In this document: in pieces, positions 1-10,805 of the stretch
How positions within the stretch are numbered: position 1 is the first letter of the stretch
Layout: each line of letters begins with the position of its first letter
NCBI RefSeq assembly: GCF_900635455.1
Contig: NZ_LR134116.1
Span: 2,914,001-2,978,000 of the forward strand
Length of the DNA stretch: 64,000 bases
Direction: 5' to 3'
Source of the DNA: Yersinia intermedia
Lineage (GTDB): Bacteria > Pseudomonadota > Gammaproteobacteria > Enterobacterales > Enterobacteriaceae
Made by a program: the position numbers and the translations under genes
The notes under the pieces: generated by a model
Databases searched by the model: none
Seen by the model: only the letters and a program-made list of their open reading frames with translations
Told to the model about the DNA's origin: nothing

Positions 1-617
1 CTAGGAAAATTCGCCCCAATCCCTACCACCAACTCGGGATCGCTGTCAGTAAACACGCTGACCATCGCCGCTGCGGGTGTAGTATTCGCCATACCCAACT
101 CACCAACGCCAAACACTTTCACGCCTTCAGCCGCCTGCCGTAATGTCAACAGTGCACTGGCACAAAGTAGATCCTCCGCCTGTTGGCGCGTCATTGCCGC
201 TTCACGGGCGATATTGCCGCTGCCTCGCGCCACTTTCATATCCACCACACCGGGTAGCGTATCGCTATCAATACCCACATCGACAATTTTCACTTCAACA
301 CCGGCATTAGCCGCTAGCACGCAAACACCCGTTACGCCTTTCACCATGTTCAACGCCTGAACCAGAGTGACTACTCGAGGTGAAATAGCCACGCCTTCAT
401 CGTAGACGCCATGATCTGCTGCCATCACAATAATTTGTTTGCGCTCAACCTGATGCCCATATAACCCCCGCATACCGGCCAGTTGAACCGCCAGTTGCTC
501 CAGGCGGCCTAAGCTACCCGGTGGTTTCAGTAAGCCATCCAACCGCACTTGTGCTCGGGCCATTGCCTTGCTATCCAGCGGCGCAATCGTGCGCAGAATC
601 GATGAAAGTGTTTGCAT
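1..617 (-). CDS. cobT: CobT, nicotinate-nucleotide--dimethylbenzimidazole phosphoribosyltransferase (partial)
   Basis: Transfers phosphoribose from nicotinate mononucleotide to 5,6-dimethylbenzimidazole, giving alpha-ribazole phosphate for the lower ligand of B12. About 205 N-terminal residues are visible. They begin [16 protein letters not shown] and include a [10 protein letters not shown] stretch near residue 31 and an AADHGV motif near residue 67, both typical of the family. The frame stays open to the window edge, so roughly the last 150 residues lie outside. The ATG at 617-615 is four bases after the cobC stop, so cobT is probably the last or a late gene of the cbi-cob operon. Identification is confident; only the 3' end is missing. 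Confidence 0.95.
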   Translation of the reverse strand, partial: MQTLSSILRTIAPLDSKAMARAQVRLDGLLKPPGSLGRLEQLAVQLAGMRGLYGHQVERKQIIVMAADHGVYDEGVAISPRVVTLVQALNMVKGVTGVCVLAANAGVEVKIVDVGIDSDTLPGVVDMKVARGSGNIAREAAMTRQQAEDLLCASALLTLRQAAEGVKVFGVGELGMANTTPAAAMVSVFTDSDPELVVGIGANFP

Positions 618-621
618 GTAC

Positions 622-1269
622 TTAACCTCGTGTTGCAGGCTGCCAAACAGCCCGACTGTTAAACGCACGCAGCGTGACAAATCCATCATGGATCTCTAGT
701 ACGCTGTATGCCCCCTGATCAAAATGAAAGTGCCACATAGCCGCCGCTGGCATGGCCAGCAAACGAGCCAACATCAGGCTTAATACCCCCTGATGGGCAA
801 CCAGTAGCCGATTGTTATCACTACTTTGTGGTGAAGTGCCTGATGCTAACAACAGTGGCTGGATAACCTCTTCAACCCGGGCAGAGAACTGAGGGAATGA
901 CTCCCCTCCGGTGGGGCTTGCCAGTTGCCAGTCGGCTACCCATTGTGCCCATGCATCTGGGTCTTCCCGTTGTAAATCATGATGATGGCGCATTTCCCAG
1001 TCGCCAAAATTCATTTCATTTAATTGCCCGTCGCTATCGGCGCTCACCCGATGCCCAGCGAGTATGATATCGGCGGTATGGCGCGCGCGCAGCAACTGGC
1101 TACTGACGCCCTGACTAAAATCCACATCCGCCAACCAACCTGCCACCCATCCGGCCTGCTCCACCCCCTGTGGTGTCAGCGCCAAATCGGTCAGTCCGCA
1201 AAAAACACCACGCAAATTGGCCTCGGTTTGCCCGTGGCGTACCAGAAAAAGTCGCATAGAATGGCTCAA
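622..1269 (-). CDS. cobC: CobC, alpha-ribazole-5'-phosphate phosphatase
   Basis: Histidine-phosphatase-family enzyme that removes the phosphate from alpha-ribazole phosphate (or adenosylcobalamin phosphate) late in nucleotide-loop assembly. The RHG signature with the phosphorylated His is at residues 11-13, and a second catalytic-type His lies in a VAHQG stretch near residue 160. At 215 residues it is slightly longer than the roughly 200 of Salmonella CobC; an internal Met at residue 5 is an alternative start. It lies between cobS (42 bp upstream) and cobT (4 bp downstream). In Salmonella, by contrast, cobU, cobS and cobT are contiguous and cobC is elsewhere. The position supports a CobC role rather than a generic phosphoglycerate mutase. 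Confidence 0.9.
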   Translation of the reverse strand: MSHSMRLFLVRHGQTEANLRGVFCGLTDLALTPQGVEQAGWVAGWLADVDFSQGVSSQLLRARHTADIILAGHRVSADSDGQLNEMNFGDWEMRHHHDLQREDPDAWAQWVADWQLASPTGGESFPQFSARVEEVIQPLLLASGTSPQSSDNNRLLVAHQGVLSLMLARLLAMPAAAMWHFHFDQGAYSVLEIHDGFVTLRAFNSRAVWQPATRG

Positions 1270-1311
1270 TATTGAGGTTATTCAGGAAATAACGCCGTCA
1301 TTGCAAAGCAA

Positions 1312-2058
1312 CTACAACAGCGCCAGCAAAAACACTAACTCACCTATTTCGGCCGCCGCACCCAATGTATCACCGGTTTGCCCACCTAAACGGCTACGCA
1401 GATAGGTTGCCAACAGCAGCACTACCGCCATGGTAATCACCAGTGCCAGCAGCGCAGTCCCTTTTCCCAGTAACAGGGTAAGTATTGCGCCCCCCACTAA
1501 TGTGACGGCAGTTTGCCGGCCGGTAACTTTACCGATGTAAATATTACCCAAGCCGTTGCCTGCACGGGCATAACGCTGGCGGTACATCAACAACACAATC
1601 ACCGTGCGCCCGGCCACTGATGCTGCCATTAGCATCGCCAGCATCGGCACATCGCGCAGTGCCAGTTCACTTACAACCAGCACTTTCGCTACCACGATAA
1701 AGATCAAGGCTAAACCGCCGTTAGTACCAAGGCGGCTATCACGCATGATCTCCAACATCTGCTCGCGTTTACGAGCGGAAAACACGCCATCGCAGGTATC
1801 TGCCAAGCCATCAAGGTGGAAAGCGCCAGTAACCAGCGCCAGTGCCAACACATAACCCAGTGCCGCCAACGGAATGCCACACCAAGGGGCCAGCAGGGTA
1901 AAAACCAGCGCGCCGATGATACCGACAATCAGCCCGATCAGCGGGAAACCGATAATGCCGCGTTCGTACTGATCCATCGACAATCCTTGCGTCCAGCGCT
2001 CCGGCACCGGAATCCGGGTCATAAACTGCAAGGTGGCGAGAAATAGACGCAAGCTCAT
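1312..2058 (-). CDS. cobS: CobS, adenosylcobinamide-GDP ribazoletransferase (cobalamin synthase)
   Basis: Integral inner-membrane enzyme joining adenosylcobinamide-GDP to alpha-ribazole (phosphate), the last assembly step of adenosylcobalamin. The 248-residue protein is strongly hydrophobic with several membrane segments. It carries the metal-binding acidic motif around residues 83-90 (Asp83, Asp87 and Asp90 in DGLADTCD), characteristic of CobS. Its ATG overlaps the cobU stop in an ATGA junction, implying translational coupling. Confidence 0.95.
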   Translation of the reverse strand: MSLRLFLATLQFMTRIPVPERWTQGLSMDQYERGIIGFPLIGLIVGIIGALVFTLLAPWCGIPLAALGYVLALALVTGAFHLDGLADTCDGVFSARKREQMLEIMRDSRLGTNGGLALIFIVVAKVLVVSELALRDVPMLAMLMAASVAGRTVIVLLMYRQRYARAGNGLGNIYIGKVTGRQTAVTLVGGAILTLLLGKGTALLALVITMAVVLLLATYLRSRLGGQTGDTLGAAAEIGELVFLLALL

Positions 2059-2600
2059 TTAATTTTTACCTCAATGCCGGAAACCACCAGAAACACTTGG
2101 TCAGCAGCAGCGGCCAGGCGCTGGTTGACCCGACCGGCGATATCACGAAAATGCCGCGCTAAACGATTTTCCGGCACAATGCCCATCCCCAGTTCATTCG
2201 TCACCAAATAAATCGGTGCTGAACTTCGAGCACAAGCGGCCAGCAGATCGGTAATCTGTTGCTGAATCCCCACTTCAAGTAACGTGAAATCCATCTGCTC
2301 CGGTGGCGTATCACCCGCCTGTTCAAACAGCAGATTAGTGATAAGGGTGGTAATACACTCCAACATCACCGCTTCGCCGGGTTCCACTTGCTGATCTAAC
2401 ACCGCCCCCAGATCCCGATAACCTTCCCAGGTACGCCAGTGTGCCGGGCGACTGGCACGATGTAACTCAACCCGCGCGGCCATTTCCACATCCGTCACCA
2501 CTGAGGTCGCAATATAAAACACCCGCTCAGCCGCCTGTGCCGCTAACCGCTCAGCCAGCGAACTTTTGCCGCTGCGCGCACCTCCGGTAATCAAAATCAC
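2055..2600 (-). CDS. cobU: CobU, bifunctional adenosylcobinamide kinase/guanylyltransferase
   Basis: Phosphorylates adenosylcobinamide and then adds GMP to form adenosylcobinamide-GDP. The P-loop GGARSGKSS is at residues 6-14, and the 181-residue length matches the enterobacterial enzyme. Translation appears to begin at a GTG that overlaps the TGA stop of cbiP by four bases. The gene is followed at once by cobS, the next enzyme in the pathway. Confidence 0.95.
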   Translation of the reverse strand: MILITGGARSGKSSLAERLAAQAAERVFYIATSVVTDVEMAARVELHRASRPAHWRTWEGYRDLGAVLDQQVEPGEAVMLECITTLITNLLFEQAGDTPPEQMDFTLLEVGIQQQITDLLAACARSSAPIYLVTNELGMGIVPENRLARHFRDIAGRVNQRLAAAADQVFLVVSGIEVKIK

Positions 2601-4135
2601 TGTGCGCTCTCCTGTCGATGTGTTTTCATTATTTTATAAATACTTTCAATATCAATATGTTGCCGCATACTTTCTGCCAGAATATCAAACTGTTGCTGCT
2701 TATGTTCAGCGTAATTAACCGCCATACCGTCAAATGCCACCAGCCCTTTACGTTGGCGCAAATTGTCCAGCAGTGTGCGCGTGAAGTTGTGGCTGTCAAA
2801 CAGGCCATGAATATAGCTGCCCAGCACACTGCCGTCGGCATTCACCGCCCCTTCCCGCCATTGCTCCACTTGCCCGTTACGCAATGTCAATTGTGCGAAA
2901 GGCTTGGCTGCCGCCCCGAGTAGGGATGCACCCATATGGATTTCATAGCCTTCCAGTTGCTGCTCGCCGCAGCTTTCCAGCATCCCCGGCAGGCCCGCCA
3001 GACAATAGCCACTGACCCGCGTTGTCACTTTGTCCTGTGCAAACTGCGTTTCCACATCCAGCAAACCCAGGCCATCCATCTGTTCCAGGCCTGACTCCAC
3101 ACCATCAATAATACGTTTTCCCAACATCTGATAACCGCCACAGATACCCAGTACCGGTACCTGATGTTGATGTTGTGCCAATAACGCGGCGGCCAACCCA
3201 CTGTGATGCAACCACTGTAAATCGCCCAAGGTATTTTTGCTGCCGGGCAGAATAATCAGATCCGGTTGACCCAAGGCTGAAGGCTGCGAAACATAGCGCA
3301 GGCGCACATCTGGCTGAGCCGCCAACGCATTAAAATCGGTAAAGTTAGCAATGTGTGGCAAGTGAATGACGGCAATATCCAGCGCTTTTTCCGCCGCATG
3401 CTGATATTTGCCATTTTGTAACGCCACACCATCTTCATCTTCCAGATCAATATCCAACCACGGCATTACCCCTAATACCGGCACATTCGTCAGCGCTTCA
3501 ATCTGTTCCAACCCAGGTTTAAGCAGCGCAATGTCACCCCGAAACTTATTGATTATCACCCCTTTGACCCGCGCTTTTTCATGCGGATGCAACAGGGCCA
3601 AGGTGCCATAAATAGCCGCAAACACCCCACCGCGATCGATATCAGCCACCAATATCACCGGTGCATCGGCCATTGCCGCCATCCCCATATTGACGATATC
3701 GCGGTCACGCAGGTTAATTTCTGCCGGGCTACCCGCCCCTTCCAGCACCATGACGTCATATTCACTGGCTAAACTGTGGTAAACCTCGCTGATTTGTTGC
3801 TGCAATTGCGGCTTATATTGATGGTATTCCACCGCATCCATATTGCAGGCAACTTTGCCCATCAGTACCACCTGCGCCTTACGGTCACTGGTGGGTTTGA
3901 GTAGTACCGGATTCATGCGCACATCAGGGGCGATACCTGCGGCTTCAGCCTGAAAAATCTGTGCCCGCCCCATTTCCTCACCCTGCGGCGTAATACCTGA
4001 GTTGAGCGCCATGTTCTGCGATTTAAACGGTGCACAACGATAGCCATCCTGCATAAAAATACGGCATAGCCCAGCCACCAATACGCTCTTACCTACATCA
4101 GATGCGGTACCTTGCACCATCACCGATAAACTCAT
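2597..4135 (-). CDS. cbiP: CbiP, cobyric acid synthase (glutamine-hydrolysing)
   Basis: Amidates the b, d, e and g side chains of adenosyl-cobyrinic acid a,c-diamide using glutamine and ATP. The N-terminal dethiobiotin-synthetase-like ATPase has the nucleotide-binding loop GTASDVGKS at residues 9-17. The C-terminal class I amidotransferase domain has the nucleophile Cys332 in LGICGGYQ and His443 in SYIHGLFD. Length 512 residues is normal. The start overlaps the cbiO stop as ATGA. Confidence 0.95.
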   Translation of the reverse strand: MSLSVMVQGTASDVGKSVLVAGLCRIFMQDGYRCAPFKSQNMALNSGITPQGEEMGRAQIFQAEAAGIAPDVRMNPVLLKPTSDRKAQVVLMGKVACNMDAVEYHQYKPQLQQQISEVYHSLASEYDVMVLEGAGSPAEINLRDRDIVNMGMAAMADAPVILVADIDRGGVFAAIYGTLALLHPHEKARVKGVIINKFRGDIALLKPGLEQIEALTNVPVLGVMPWLDIDLEDEDGVALQNGKYQHAAEKALDIAVIHLPHIANFTDFNALAAQPDVRLRYVSQPSALGQPDLIILPGSKNTLGDLQWLHHSGLAAALLAQHQHQVPVLGICGGYQMLGKRIIDGVESGLEQMDGLGLLDVETQFAQDKVTTRVSGYCLAGLPGMLESCGEQQLEGYEIHMGASLLGAAAKPFAQLTLRNGQVEQWREGAVNADGSVLGSYIHGLFDSHNFTRTLLDNLRQRKGLVAFDGMAVNYAEHKQQQFDILAESMRQHIDIESIYKIMKTHRQESAQ

Positions 4136-4950
4136 TGCGCCTCCTCGGTTTCACGCTGACGCATCAACGCAAAAAGTTGTTCTTCCGTTTTGCACAGCGG
4201 TAACCCTAGCTCGCAGTGCATTTTGACCAACCATGGCTGGATAAGCCCGGCAGCACGCAGTTTATCCTGTTGCAGAAACACCTCGGTCGTTTCACCGGCC
4301 ATCATCAGGCGACCATGAGATAAGACATACAGATAGTCACAAACCTTATAGACCAAATCGATATCATGGCTGGAGAGAATAACCCGTTTCCCTTCCGCCA
4401 CAATGCGTTCAATGATGGTAATCATGTGCTGACGCCCCGCCGGATCCAGCCCGGCAGTCGGCTCATCGAGTAACAGATACTCCGCTTCCATCACCAGTGC
4501 ACCGGCAATCGCCACCCGCTTTTTCTGACCGTGACTGAGGTGCTGAATAGATTTATGGCGAAAACCCTGCGCATCAACCAGTGTCAGCGCCCGATCCACT
4601 CGTGCGGCGATCACCGCTTCCTCTACGCCGAGATTGCGCAGGCTAAACGCGATGTCACTGTCGATGTCGGTATAAAAAATCTGCTGTTCTGGGTCTTGAA
4701 ATACCGTTGTCACCCGTTGGCGTAACTCACGCAGGCTGGCCTTTTTATAACTCAGCGGCTCGCCTTGCCACAGCACGCTGCCATGCTGGGGTTGCAAAAT
4801 ACCGGTCAGATTCATAAACAAGGTGGATTTGCCACAACCATTGGCACCCAAGACACCGGTGACCGCGTGCTGACTGAAATCCAGCGTCAGATCGTGCAAT
4901 ACCTGCTCATCCTGATAGCTGAAACCTAACTGCCTGGTGGCTAACATCAA
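4132..4950 (-). CDS. cbiO: CbiO, cobalt ECF transporter ATP-binding protein
   Basis: Cytoplasmic ATPase of the CbiMNQO energy-coupling-factor cobalt importer. Walker A (GANGCGKST) is at residues 35-43, the signature LSHGQ at 138-142 and Walker B (LLLDEP) at 159-164. Length is 272 residues. It sits eight bases after cbiQ and overlaps cbiP. Supplying Co2+ to the CbiK chelatase is the inferred role, from the operon. Confidence 0.93.
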   Translation of the reverse strand: MMLATRQLGFSYQDEQVLHDLTLDFSQHAVTGVLGANGCGKSTLFMNLTGILQPQHGSVLWQGEPLSYKKASLRELRQRVTTVFQDPEQQIFYTDIDSDIAFSLRNLGVEEAVIAARVDRALTLVDAQGFRHKSIQHLSHGQKKRVAIAGALVMEAEYLLLDEPTAGLDPAGRQHMITIIERIVAEGKRVILSSHDIDLVYKVCDYLYVLSHGRLMMAGETTEVFLQQDKLRAAGLIQPWLVKMHCELGLPLCKTEEQLFALMRQRETEEAQ

Positions 4951-4958
4951 ATCCTGCC

Positions 4959-5642
4959 TTACAGGTGGAAATCACCCTGATAAAGTTTCATATCCAGCGA
5001 GATAACCATCTGTTGATAGCGGATCATCACGCGGGTAAATAGCATACTCACCAACATAGCCAGCGAATGGTAGCCAGTACGCAATGAGATATAACCAAAC
5101 CGCAGGGACTGCGCATGATGGATAGCGGCAGCCTCTTCAGCCAAAATAAAAATAAAGCGCCAGGTCAGCAAAATTTGCTCGGTCAGCAAACGGGGAGCAT
5201 GGCAACGTTTAAGTATCTGAATAAGTTGTGGGAATGGCGTGTTCAACACAAACCAAAAGGTAGCAGCCAACGCAGCCAGACTGCGCCACAAGGTTTGATT
5301 GGCGGTGGTTAGGCCAACTTTATCGATACCGAACCACCAATTACCGATTTGTATACTCCACCACATGCTCTCCGGTTGACGAGAAAGGGATAACACAATG
5401 GTCACCAGCCCCACCAACAGGAATGACAGCGGAATAGCCAGCCAGCGCAGATAACGGCGCGGGCCAACGCGTAACAAGTAGCAGGTCAGCGCGGCGATAA
5501 ATATCAGCAATAACGCCTGATAGAGCGGCGGGCTGAGCATCGCCAGCAGCAGGAAAACCCCATACAGCACCAGTTTCCCTATTGGGTCAACCTGCCGCCA
5601 GCGGCTTTGATAGCTTAGTTTATCAATCCCCAGCATGCTCAC
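4959..5642 (-). CDS. cbiQ: CbiQ, cobalt ECF transporter transmembrane (T) component
   Basis: Membrane component coupling the CbiO ATPase to the CbiM substrate unit. The 227-residue protein has several hydrophobic helices and the positively charged cytoplasmic segments usual in EcfT/CbiQ proteins (for example around LKRCHAPRLLTEQ, about residue 142). It overlaps the end of cbiN by 20 bases. Confidence 0.92.
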   Translation of the reverse strand: MSMLGIDKLSYQSRWRQVDPIGKLVLYGVFLLLAMLSPPLYQALLLIFIAALTCYLLRVGPRRYLRWLAIPLSFLLVGLVTIVLSLSRQPESMWWSIQIGNWWFGIDKVGLTTANQTLWRSLAALAATFWFVLNTPFPQLIQILKRCHAPRLLTEQILLTWRFIFILAEEAAAIHHAQSLRFGYISLRTGYHSLAMLVSMLFTRVMIRYQQMVISLDMKLYQGDFHL

Positions 5643-5904
5643 CGCGTTTCCCCCGGTAGTAGCCCAAGATATAGAAAATCACCGCCGCGCCAATGGAGCC
5701 TTGCAGCGTGAACAACAGGCTCTCAATTTCACCACTGGCAGGTTCATATAATGGCTGGAACCAAGGCTCATAGTGCGGTGCCGTTTGTTGGATCAGCGCT
5801 TCAGCCTCACCATCCGAGCCACCGTATTCGCCGCCGTGATTAATAAAGAACGGCATAATAACCAGTGCAATCACCATTGCCAGCAGGATCAGGGTCTTTT
5901 TCAT
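5623..5904 (-). CDS. cbiN: CbiN, auxiliary cobalt transport protein
   Basis: Small membrane protein (93 residues) that assists CbiM in cobalt loading. One N-terminal helix (about residues 4-20) and one C-terminal helix (about 66-82) flank an extracytoplasmic loop rich in Glu and Gly, the usual CbiN layout. It lies one base after the cbiM stop and overlaps cbiQ. Confidence 0.92.
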   Translation of the reverse strand: MKKTLILLAMVIALVIMPFFINHGGEYGGSDGEAEALIQQTAPHYEPWFQPLYEPASGEIESLLFTLQGSIGAAVIFYILGYYRGKRGEHAGD

Positions 5905-5905
5905 G

Positions 5906-6655
5906 TTAGTGGCTCTCCGCGTGAATTAAGCGCCGTTTGGTCAATTGGTCGTAAATCATGACCGTCAACAACCCTTCAGCAATCGCAATCGGGATCTGGG
6001 TAATACAGAACACCCCCATAAACTTGATAACTGAACCGCTGATACCAAATTGTGGATCGGGGAACGCCAAGCCAAGTTGTACTGAGGTGACAAAATAAGT
6101 GGTTAAATCCGCCAACATGGCACAGAGGAAAACCCCAACATCACGGCGTAATCCTGCTTTACAGGCCAATTTCCACACCAAATAACCCACTACCGGCCCG
6201 ATCACCGCCATCGACATACCGTTAGCACCGAGCGTTGTCAGCCCGCCGTGTGCCAGTAATAGCGCCTGGAACAGCAGTACAATCGCCCCCAACACCGCCA
6301 CCACCACCGGCCCAAACAAGATGACTGCCAGCCCTACCCCTGTAGGGTGCGAGCAACTGCCGGTCACCGACGGGATTTTCAGTGCTGAGAGCACGAAAAT
6401 AAACGCACCACACAGAGCCAGTAACACTTTCTGATTGCTGTCTTCTGCCACAATCTGCTTTAAGCGCACCAATCCCATAAATAGGCATGGCAGAAACAGC
6501 ACCCACCAAGCCAGCGCCCACATCGGCGGCAGAAAACCTTCCATAATGTGCATGGCAAAAACGTCATTCGGTGCCAACGTAAGCAGGATTGCCATTGCCA
6601 CGCCGCTATACGAGAGTTTCTTTAACTCTTTTTCCATTTCCATTAGTTGCTCCAA
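5906..6655 (-). CDS. cbiM: CbiM, cobalt ECF transporter substrate-specific component
   Basis: Cobalt-selective membrane protein of the CbiMNQO importer. Residues 1-34 look like a cleavable signal segment. Cleavage after Ala34 would expose the conserved Met-His-Ile N-terminus ([10 protein letters not shown]), whose His is a metal ligand in the CbiM/NikM family. The rest is hydrophobic with six or so membrane helices and a conserved SHPTG stretch. Length is 249 residues. A 54-base spacer separates it from cbiL, the largest gap in this part of the operon. Confidence 0.94.
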   Translation of the reverse strand: MEQLMEMEKELKKLSYSGVAMAILLTLAPNDVFAMHIMEGFLPPMWALAWWVLFLPCLFMGLVRLKQIVAEDSNQKVLLALCGAFIFVLSALKIPSVTGSCSHPTGVGLAVILFGPVVVAVLGAIVLLFQALLLAHGGLTTLGANGMSMAVIGPVVGYLVWKLACKAGLRRDVGVFLCAMLADLTTYFVTSVQLGLAFPDPQFGISGSVIKFMGVFCITQIPIAIAEGLLTVMIYDQLTKRRLIHAESH

Positions 6656-6709
6656 TCACTTTGGATATCGGTTAAAAAACTTAACGATCCGTTATTGATT
6701 AAATCACTG

Positions 6710-7423
6710 TTATTCATTAACTAATTGCTGTTTATTCACTAAAATGGTCGAGAAATAGGGCAATGGCTGGTCAGCGGCGATGCTATCAAGCTGACGCCAG
6801 CACACTTCGCCGGGTAATGAGGCTTCCGACATCAACAGCGCATGTGGGAACAGCTCCAACCGTGCCAGCAGCGCCTGGATCCGGGCAAAGCGGCCGTAGA
6901 CCTTCATGAGCACCACACAGTCGTGATCCCGCAGTGCGCGCTCCAATTCGGCTTCCGGTGCGGTACAGGACATGATGGCCAGTGACTGCTGCTCCATCGC
7001 CAGCGGTAACGCAGCACGCGAGGCAATGGCGGCAAATGAGGTTACGCCCGGTACAATTTCCAACCAATCAGGCCGCCCAATGCGTTCCAATAAAAACACC
7101 CATGTGCTGAATAACATGGCATCGCCGAGGGTGATAAATCCCACCTGGCGGCCATTGGTCACTTCCGATTGCAACTGCTGCGCCACCTCATCCCATACCG
7201 CTTGCTTCTCGCTGTCATCAGCGCTCATAGGGAAGTGACAGGTGCGGATTTCGGTATGTGGTGAAAGGTATTCACGCACAATAGAGAGCGCCAGACTGTC
7301 GCCGCCTTTGCGCCCGGCAGGCGCATACAGCACATCGAGTTTGGCTATCAGCCGTGCTGCGCGTACCGTAATCAAATCACTGGCACCAGGGCCAACACCT
7401 AACGCATAAAGTCTGCCGCTCAT
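6710..7423 (-). CDS. cbiL: CbiL, cobalt-precorrin-2 C20-methyltransferase
   Basis: SAM-dependent methyltransferase making cobalt-precorrin-3. The start is placed at the ATG in a TAATG junction with the cbiK stop (7425-7421), giving 237 residues beginning MSGRLYALGVGPG. The longer frame extending upstream would only overlap cbiK. The glycine-rich LGVGPGASDL motif near residue 8 and a GDAMLFSTW stretch are hallmarks of the tetrapyrrole methylase fold. Confidence 0.93.
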   Translation of the reverse strand: MSGRLYALGVGPGASDLITVRAARLIAKLDVLYAPAGRKGGDSLALSIVREYLSPHTEIRTCHFPMSADDSEKQAVWDEVAQQLQSEVTNGRQVGFITLGDAMLFSTWVFLLERIGRPDWLEIVPGVTSFAAIASRAALPLAMEQQSLAIMSCTAPEAELERALRDHDCVVLMKVYGRFARIQALLARLELFPHALLMSEASLPGEVCWRQLDSIAADQPLPYFSTILVNKQQLVNE

Positions 7424-8217
7424 TACGCTGCCTCCTGCTGTTTTTGTTGTAAGGCTTGGTCCAGATGTTCGACAAACATTTGACGTATCAATGGGTTCTC
7501 GCCCAATCCTTGTAACCAGGAGTGAGCACAGATACCGGCGGCCTCCAATTGCGATTGCCATGAGTCCGGTTCATCAGAGGCCATATCGTTGATGGCATGA
7601 TCACCGGCCACCAACATCAGCGGCATTAAGTGCACTTTACGCACCCCCTGCTGTTGCAATCGGGTGATGATATGGCTGATTTCTGGATAACTTTCTACCG
7701 CGCCCACCAATGCCGGGAAGTGCAGCGAGGTCATGAGATGATCCAGACAGGCATAGGCTGAAAAAGCATAATGACTGGCACCGTGGCCCATAAAGACCAC
7801 CCGCTCATCGGCAGCCAGCACCGGCATTTGAGCCTGTAACGCCACCAGCAATTGTTGGTAATCGGCAAAACTGCTTAATAACGGCGTACCCAATACCAGA
7901 CGATGGAAACAGTCGCTAAAGGTGCGCACTTCATTGGCAATTTTTTCGTATTCATCGCCGTTTATCACATGCAGCGATTGGATGGCGACATCCTGATAGC
8001 CCTGTTCAACCAGTTGTTTTAGCGCTTCCCGTGGGTTGTTGATCAGCAAACCATCGCGTTTGCACAATTTGCGGATAATCATCTCCGAGGTAAACGCGCG
8101 AAAGACATCACGATCGCTGTAAGCTGCCGCCAGTTGCTGTTCGCAAGCATCAATATTCTTTTGGCGGGTTTGTTCATAACTGGTGCCGAAACTGATCACC
8201 AACAGTGCCTTTTTCAT
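7423..8217 (-). CDS. cbiK: CbiK, anaerobic sirohydrochlorin cobaltochelatase
   Basis: Inserts Co2+ into sirohydrochlorin, the committing step of the anaerobic route. Length is 264 residues. His145 (in MGHGASHY), His207 (in AGDHAIN) and Glu89 (in INGDEY) are all present, at the numbers known for the metal-binding residues of Salmonella CbiK. Its presence, with no oxygen-dependent CobNST chelatase, marks this as the oxygen-independent, early-cobalt pathway. One base separates it from cbiJ. Confidence 0.95.
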   Translation of the reverse strand: MKKALLVISFGTSYEQTRQKNIDACEQQLAAAYSDRDVFRAFTSEMIIRKLCKRDGLLINNPREALKQLVEQGYQDVAIQSLHVINGDEYEKIANEVRTFSDCFHRLVLGTPLLSSFADYQQLLVALQAQMPVLAADERVVFMGHGASHYAFSAYACLDHLMTSLHFPALVGAVESYPEISHIITRLQQQGVRKVHLMPLMLVAGDHAINDMASDEPDSWQSQLEAAGICAHSWLQGLGENPLIRQMFVEHLDQALQQKQQEAA

Positions 8218-8218
8218 T

Positions 8219-9028
8219 TTATTGTCCTCGTTGTTGCTGCCAGTGGGTCAGATGTTGGCTAAATTCATCCAATGACGTCACTTGTTGACCGATACCGCCC
8301 AATACCACGCTGGCGGGGCGACACACCACAATGCAGGGGATATTCAGTGCCAGACAGGGGGCGACTTTTTCCTGATATCCCCCCTGGGCACCAGACTCTT
8401 TAGTGATAACCACATCCGGCTGGCAAAACTCATACAGTGCCTGATTGAACGACGCACTGAATGGCCCACGCAGCGCAATAATGTGGTCAACCCCCAATCC
8501 CAGCGCTTCACATTGGTTCAGCACTTGCGCCGTGGGCAGCACCCGAACCAGTAAAGTTTTGCCCGCCAACCCACGTTGATATTCAGCCAACTGCTTGCTG
8601 CCGGTTGTGAGTAACACCCGCGGCCCCAACTGTTGTGCCACCTCACAGGCCGCCGCAACGCTATCGACCTTGTGCAGCAGAGGGTGGCTTAGAACATCAA
8701 TTTCACTTGGTCGTTGGTAACGGGTTAGCGTGACATGCGACTGTTCGCAGGCCGCCACCACATTGTCACTGAGCATGCAGGCATAAGGATGCGAGGCATC
8801 AATCACCCACTGGACCTGTCTGGTCGCCAAAAAATCAGCCATCTCCCCTGCATCCATCCGCCCAACCATGACCTCACCCCCAATATCCCCCGCCAGTTGT
8901 TTACCGGCATCGGTGGCAACCGACAGGCTATAGCGTTGCTCTGCGGCATCCAGCAATTGGCAAATCAACCGTGCATCGCTGGTACCGCCAAAGACATGAA
9001 TCGGTGGATAAGGGTGATGGCTCATCAC
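8219..9028 (-). CDS. cbiJ: CbiJ, cobalt-precorrin-6A reductase
   Basis: NAD(P)H-dependent reductase giving cobalt-precorrin-6B. The 269-residue protein starts MMSHHPYPPIHVFGGTSDAR; the nucleotide-binding GGTSDAR is near residue 14 and a VITKESGAQGG motif near residue 210 is typical of the CbiJ/CobK family. The start overlaps the cbiH stop as ATGA. Confidence 0.93.
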   Translation of the reverse strand: MMSHHPYPPIHVFGGTSDARLICQLLDAAEQRYSLSVATDAGKQLAGDIGGEVMVGRMDAGEMADFLATRQVQWVIDASHPYACMLSDNVVAACEQSHVTLTRYQRPSEIDVLSHPLLHKVDSVAAACEVAQQLGPRVLLTTGSKQLAEYQRGLAGKTLLVRVLPTAQVLNQCEALGLGVDHIIALRGPFSASFNQALYEFCQPDVVITKESGAQGGYQEKVAPCLALNIPCIVVCRPASVVLGGIGQQVTSLDEFSQHLTHWQQQRGQ

Positions 9029-9750
9029 AATGAATAGCCCCGTGGCGTGATCATCAACCCATCACGGCAATAGGTCGCCTGATTACCGACGATCACCAGA
9101 CTGGTCATATCCACCGGTTCGAAATCCATCTCACCCAGCGTAGTGATCCATTTTTCCTGTTTTTTACGCCCGGCGGCTTTCACTACCCCGACCGGCGTTT
9201 CCGGCCGCTTCCACGGCTGCATTAACTCAAATGCGCGGGCCAGATGCCCTTCACGGCCACGGCTGCGGGGGTTATAGAAACAGATAACAAAATCAGCCTG
9301 CGCTGCCGCGACAATGCGTTTTTCGATCACCGCCCACGGCGTCATCAAATCACTCAGGCTGATATGACAAAAATCATGCATTAGTGGCGCACCGAGTAAC
9401 GAGGCAGCAGCAATACTGGCGGTGATCCCAGCCACCAACCGCACCTCTAACTCCAATTTTTGTTGCGTTACCAGCTCCAGCACCAACCCCGCCATACCAT
9501 AGATTCCGGCATCACCACTGCTGATAAGCGCCACGTTATGGCCCGCCAGCGCCAGATCAATGGCAGTTTGGCAGCGCTCTATCTCTTTACACATGCCGGT
9601 TTTGATCACCTGCTTATCCCCAGTCAAGGGTTTCACCAGATGGGTATAGGTTTTATAACCGACGATAATTTCCGCGTCGCGGATTGCAGCGATAGCTTCC
9701 TGCGTCATCATCGATTCACTGCCCGGCCCGATGCCAATTACGGTTAACAT
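9025..9750 (-). CDS. cbiH: CbiH, cobalt-precorrin-3 C17-methyltransferase (ring-contracting)
   Basis: Methylates C17 and drives ring contraction with delta-lactone formation. The 241-residue sequence has the methylase glycine motif VIGIGPGSES near residue 4, a SSGDAGIYGMAG stretch near residue 77 and an ICFYNPRSRGR segment near residue 155, typical of CbiH/CobJ. Its start codon shares one base with the cbiG stop (TAATG). Confidence 0.94.
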   Translation of the reverse strand: MLTVIGIGPGSESMMTQEAIAAIRDAEIIVGYKTYTHLVKPLTGDKQVIKTGMCKEIERCQTAIDLALAGHNVALISSGDAGIYGMAGLVLELVTQQKLELEVRLVAGITASIAAASLLGAPLMHDFCHISLSDLMTPWAVIEKRIVAAAQADFVICFYNPRSRGREGHLARAFELMQPWKRPETPVGVVKAAGRKKQEKWITTLGEMDFEPVDMTSLVIVGNQATYCRDGLMITPRGYSL

Positions 9751-10805
9751 TAATGCGATACTCCCAGAGTGATGGTGACGCCCTGCTGACGCAGAGTATT
9801 GCCAACCAATTTACCGTCGCTCATCAGCCAGGCGACCGGTTGTGAAACGCTGCCGACACCCACCGTTTGGCGGACAAAATCAGAAGCAGGGAAACGTTGC
9901 TCATGGCGGCTCAGTTCGCCGACACTGAACAGTTCGAACGGTACTCGCCAGCACTGAGCCAATTGATGTAGCGCGGGTTCATCTTTTTTGATAGTGACAC
10001 TGCCAATAGCCCGCAGCGCCATGACGTCAAAGTGATTCTCGGCCATTTGCTGTTGTAACAATTCAACCAAGGTTTGCAGCGAGGTGGCCCGGCGGCAACC
10101 GATACCCGCGACCACCCGGCGTGGCACCAGTTTGTACACCGGTAACGGTAATAGAGGCAGACTGTCGCGCAACGTGACACAAACTATCGCATCCAGTTTT
10201 GGCAATTGATCCAGCGAATCAACCGGTACAAAACCACGAGTGTCACAGCGTTCACGCTCAGCCAGCAGAGGCGTATCCCACCACAAACCCACGTTTTGTT
10301 CGCTGACCAACATTTGATTGACCACTTTGACGGCGTGACGAAAATCCTGCATTTCGCCATCCAGTTGGGTCGCCAGCGTATCCAATGCCGCCATCTGGTT
10401 AACGTCGGTTGCCGTGGTTATCACCGGATCGGCCCCGAGAATGCCCGCCAAATAACGGGTTAACGTATTGCCGCCCCCCACGTGACCAGACAACAGACTA
10501 ATGACATGTTGCCCACGCTCATCAATCACCACCACCGCCGGATCGCTCATTTTGTCATTCACCAACGGTGCGATAACCCGCACTGTCAGGCCGATAGCCC
10601 CGACCACCACCAGTGCCGAATACTGTTTAAATGCCTCACGGAGGGTGTCGCCAAAACTGCCATTGAACGGCAGAAAACCCGGTTCCAACAGTTTTTCACT
10701 GGTAAAGCAGGTCAGCGGCAAGTGGGTCTGCAAACGCCGCGCCAACCGCACCCCGCCCGGAGTCAGGCAAAACACCGCTATGGATTCAGGCTTGACGATA
10801 TTCAT
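9750..10805 (-). CDS. cbiG: CbiG, cobalt-precorrin-5A hydrolase
   Basis: Opens the delta-lactone of cobalt-precorrin-5A and releases acetaldehyde. The start is put at the ATG giving [18 protein letters not shown] (10805), inside the end of cbiF (20-base overlap). A further in-frame ATG at 10850 would lengthen the overlap and is less likely. The central [14 protein letters not shown] and the C-terminal VVAGIGCRR motifs are typical CbiG. Length from the chosen start is 351 residues. Confidence 0.92.
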   Translation of the reverse strand: MNIVKPESIAVFCLTPGGVRLARRLQTHLPLTCFTSEKLLEPGFLPFNGSFGDTLREAFKQYSALVVVGAIGLTVRVIAPLVNDKMSDPAVVVIDERGQHVISLLSGHVGGGNTLTRYLAGILGADPVITTATDVNQMAALDTLATQLDGEMQDFRHAVKVVNQMLVSEQNVGLWWDTPLLAERERCDTRGFVPVDSLDQLPKLDAIVCVTLRDSLPLLPLPVYKLVPRRVVAGIGCRRATSLQTLVELLQQQMAENHFDVMALRAIGSVTIKKDEPALHQLAQCWRVPFELFSVGELSRHEQRFPASDFVRQTVGVGSVSQPVAWLMSDGKLVGNTLRQQGVTITLGVSH

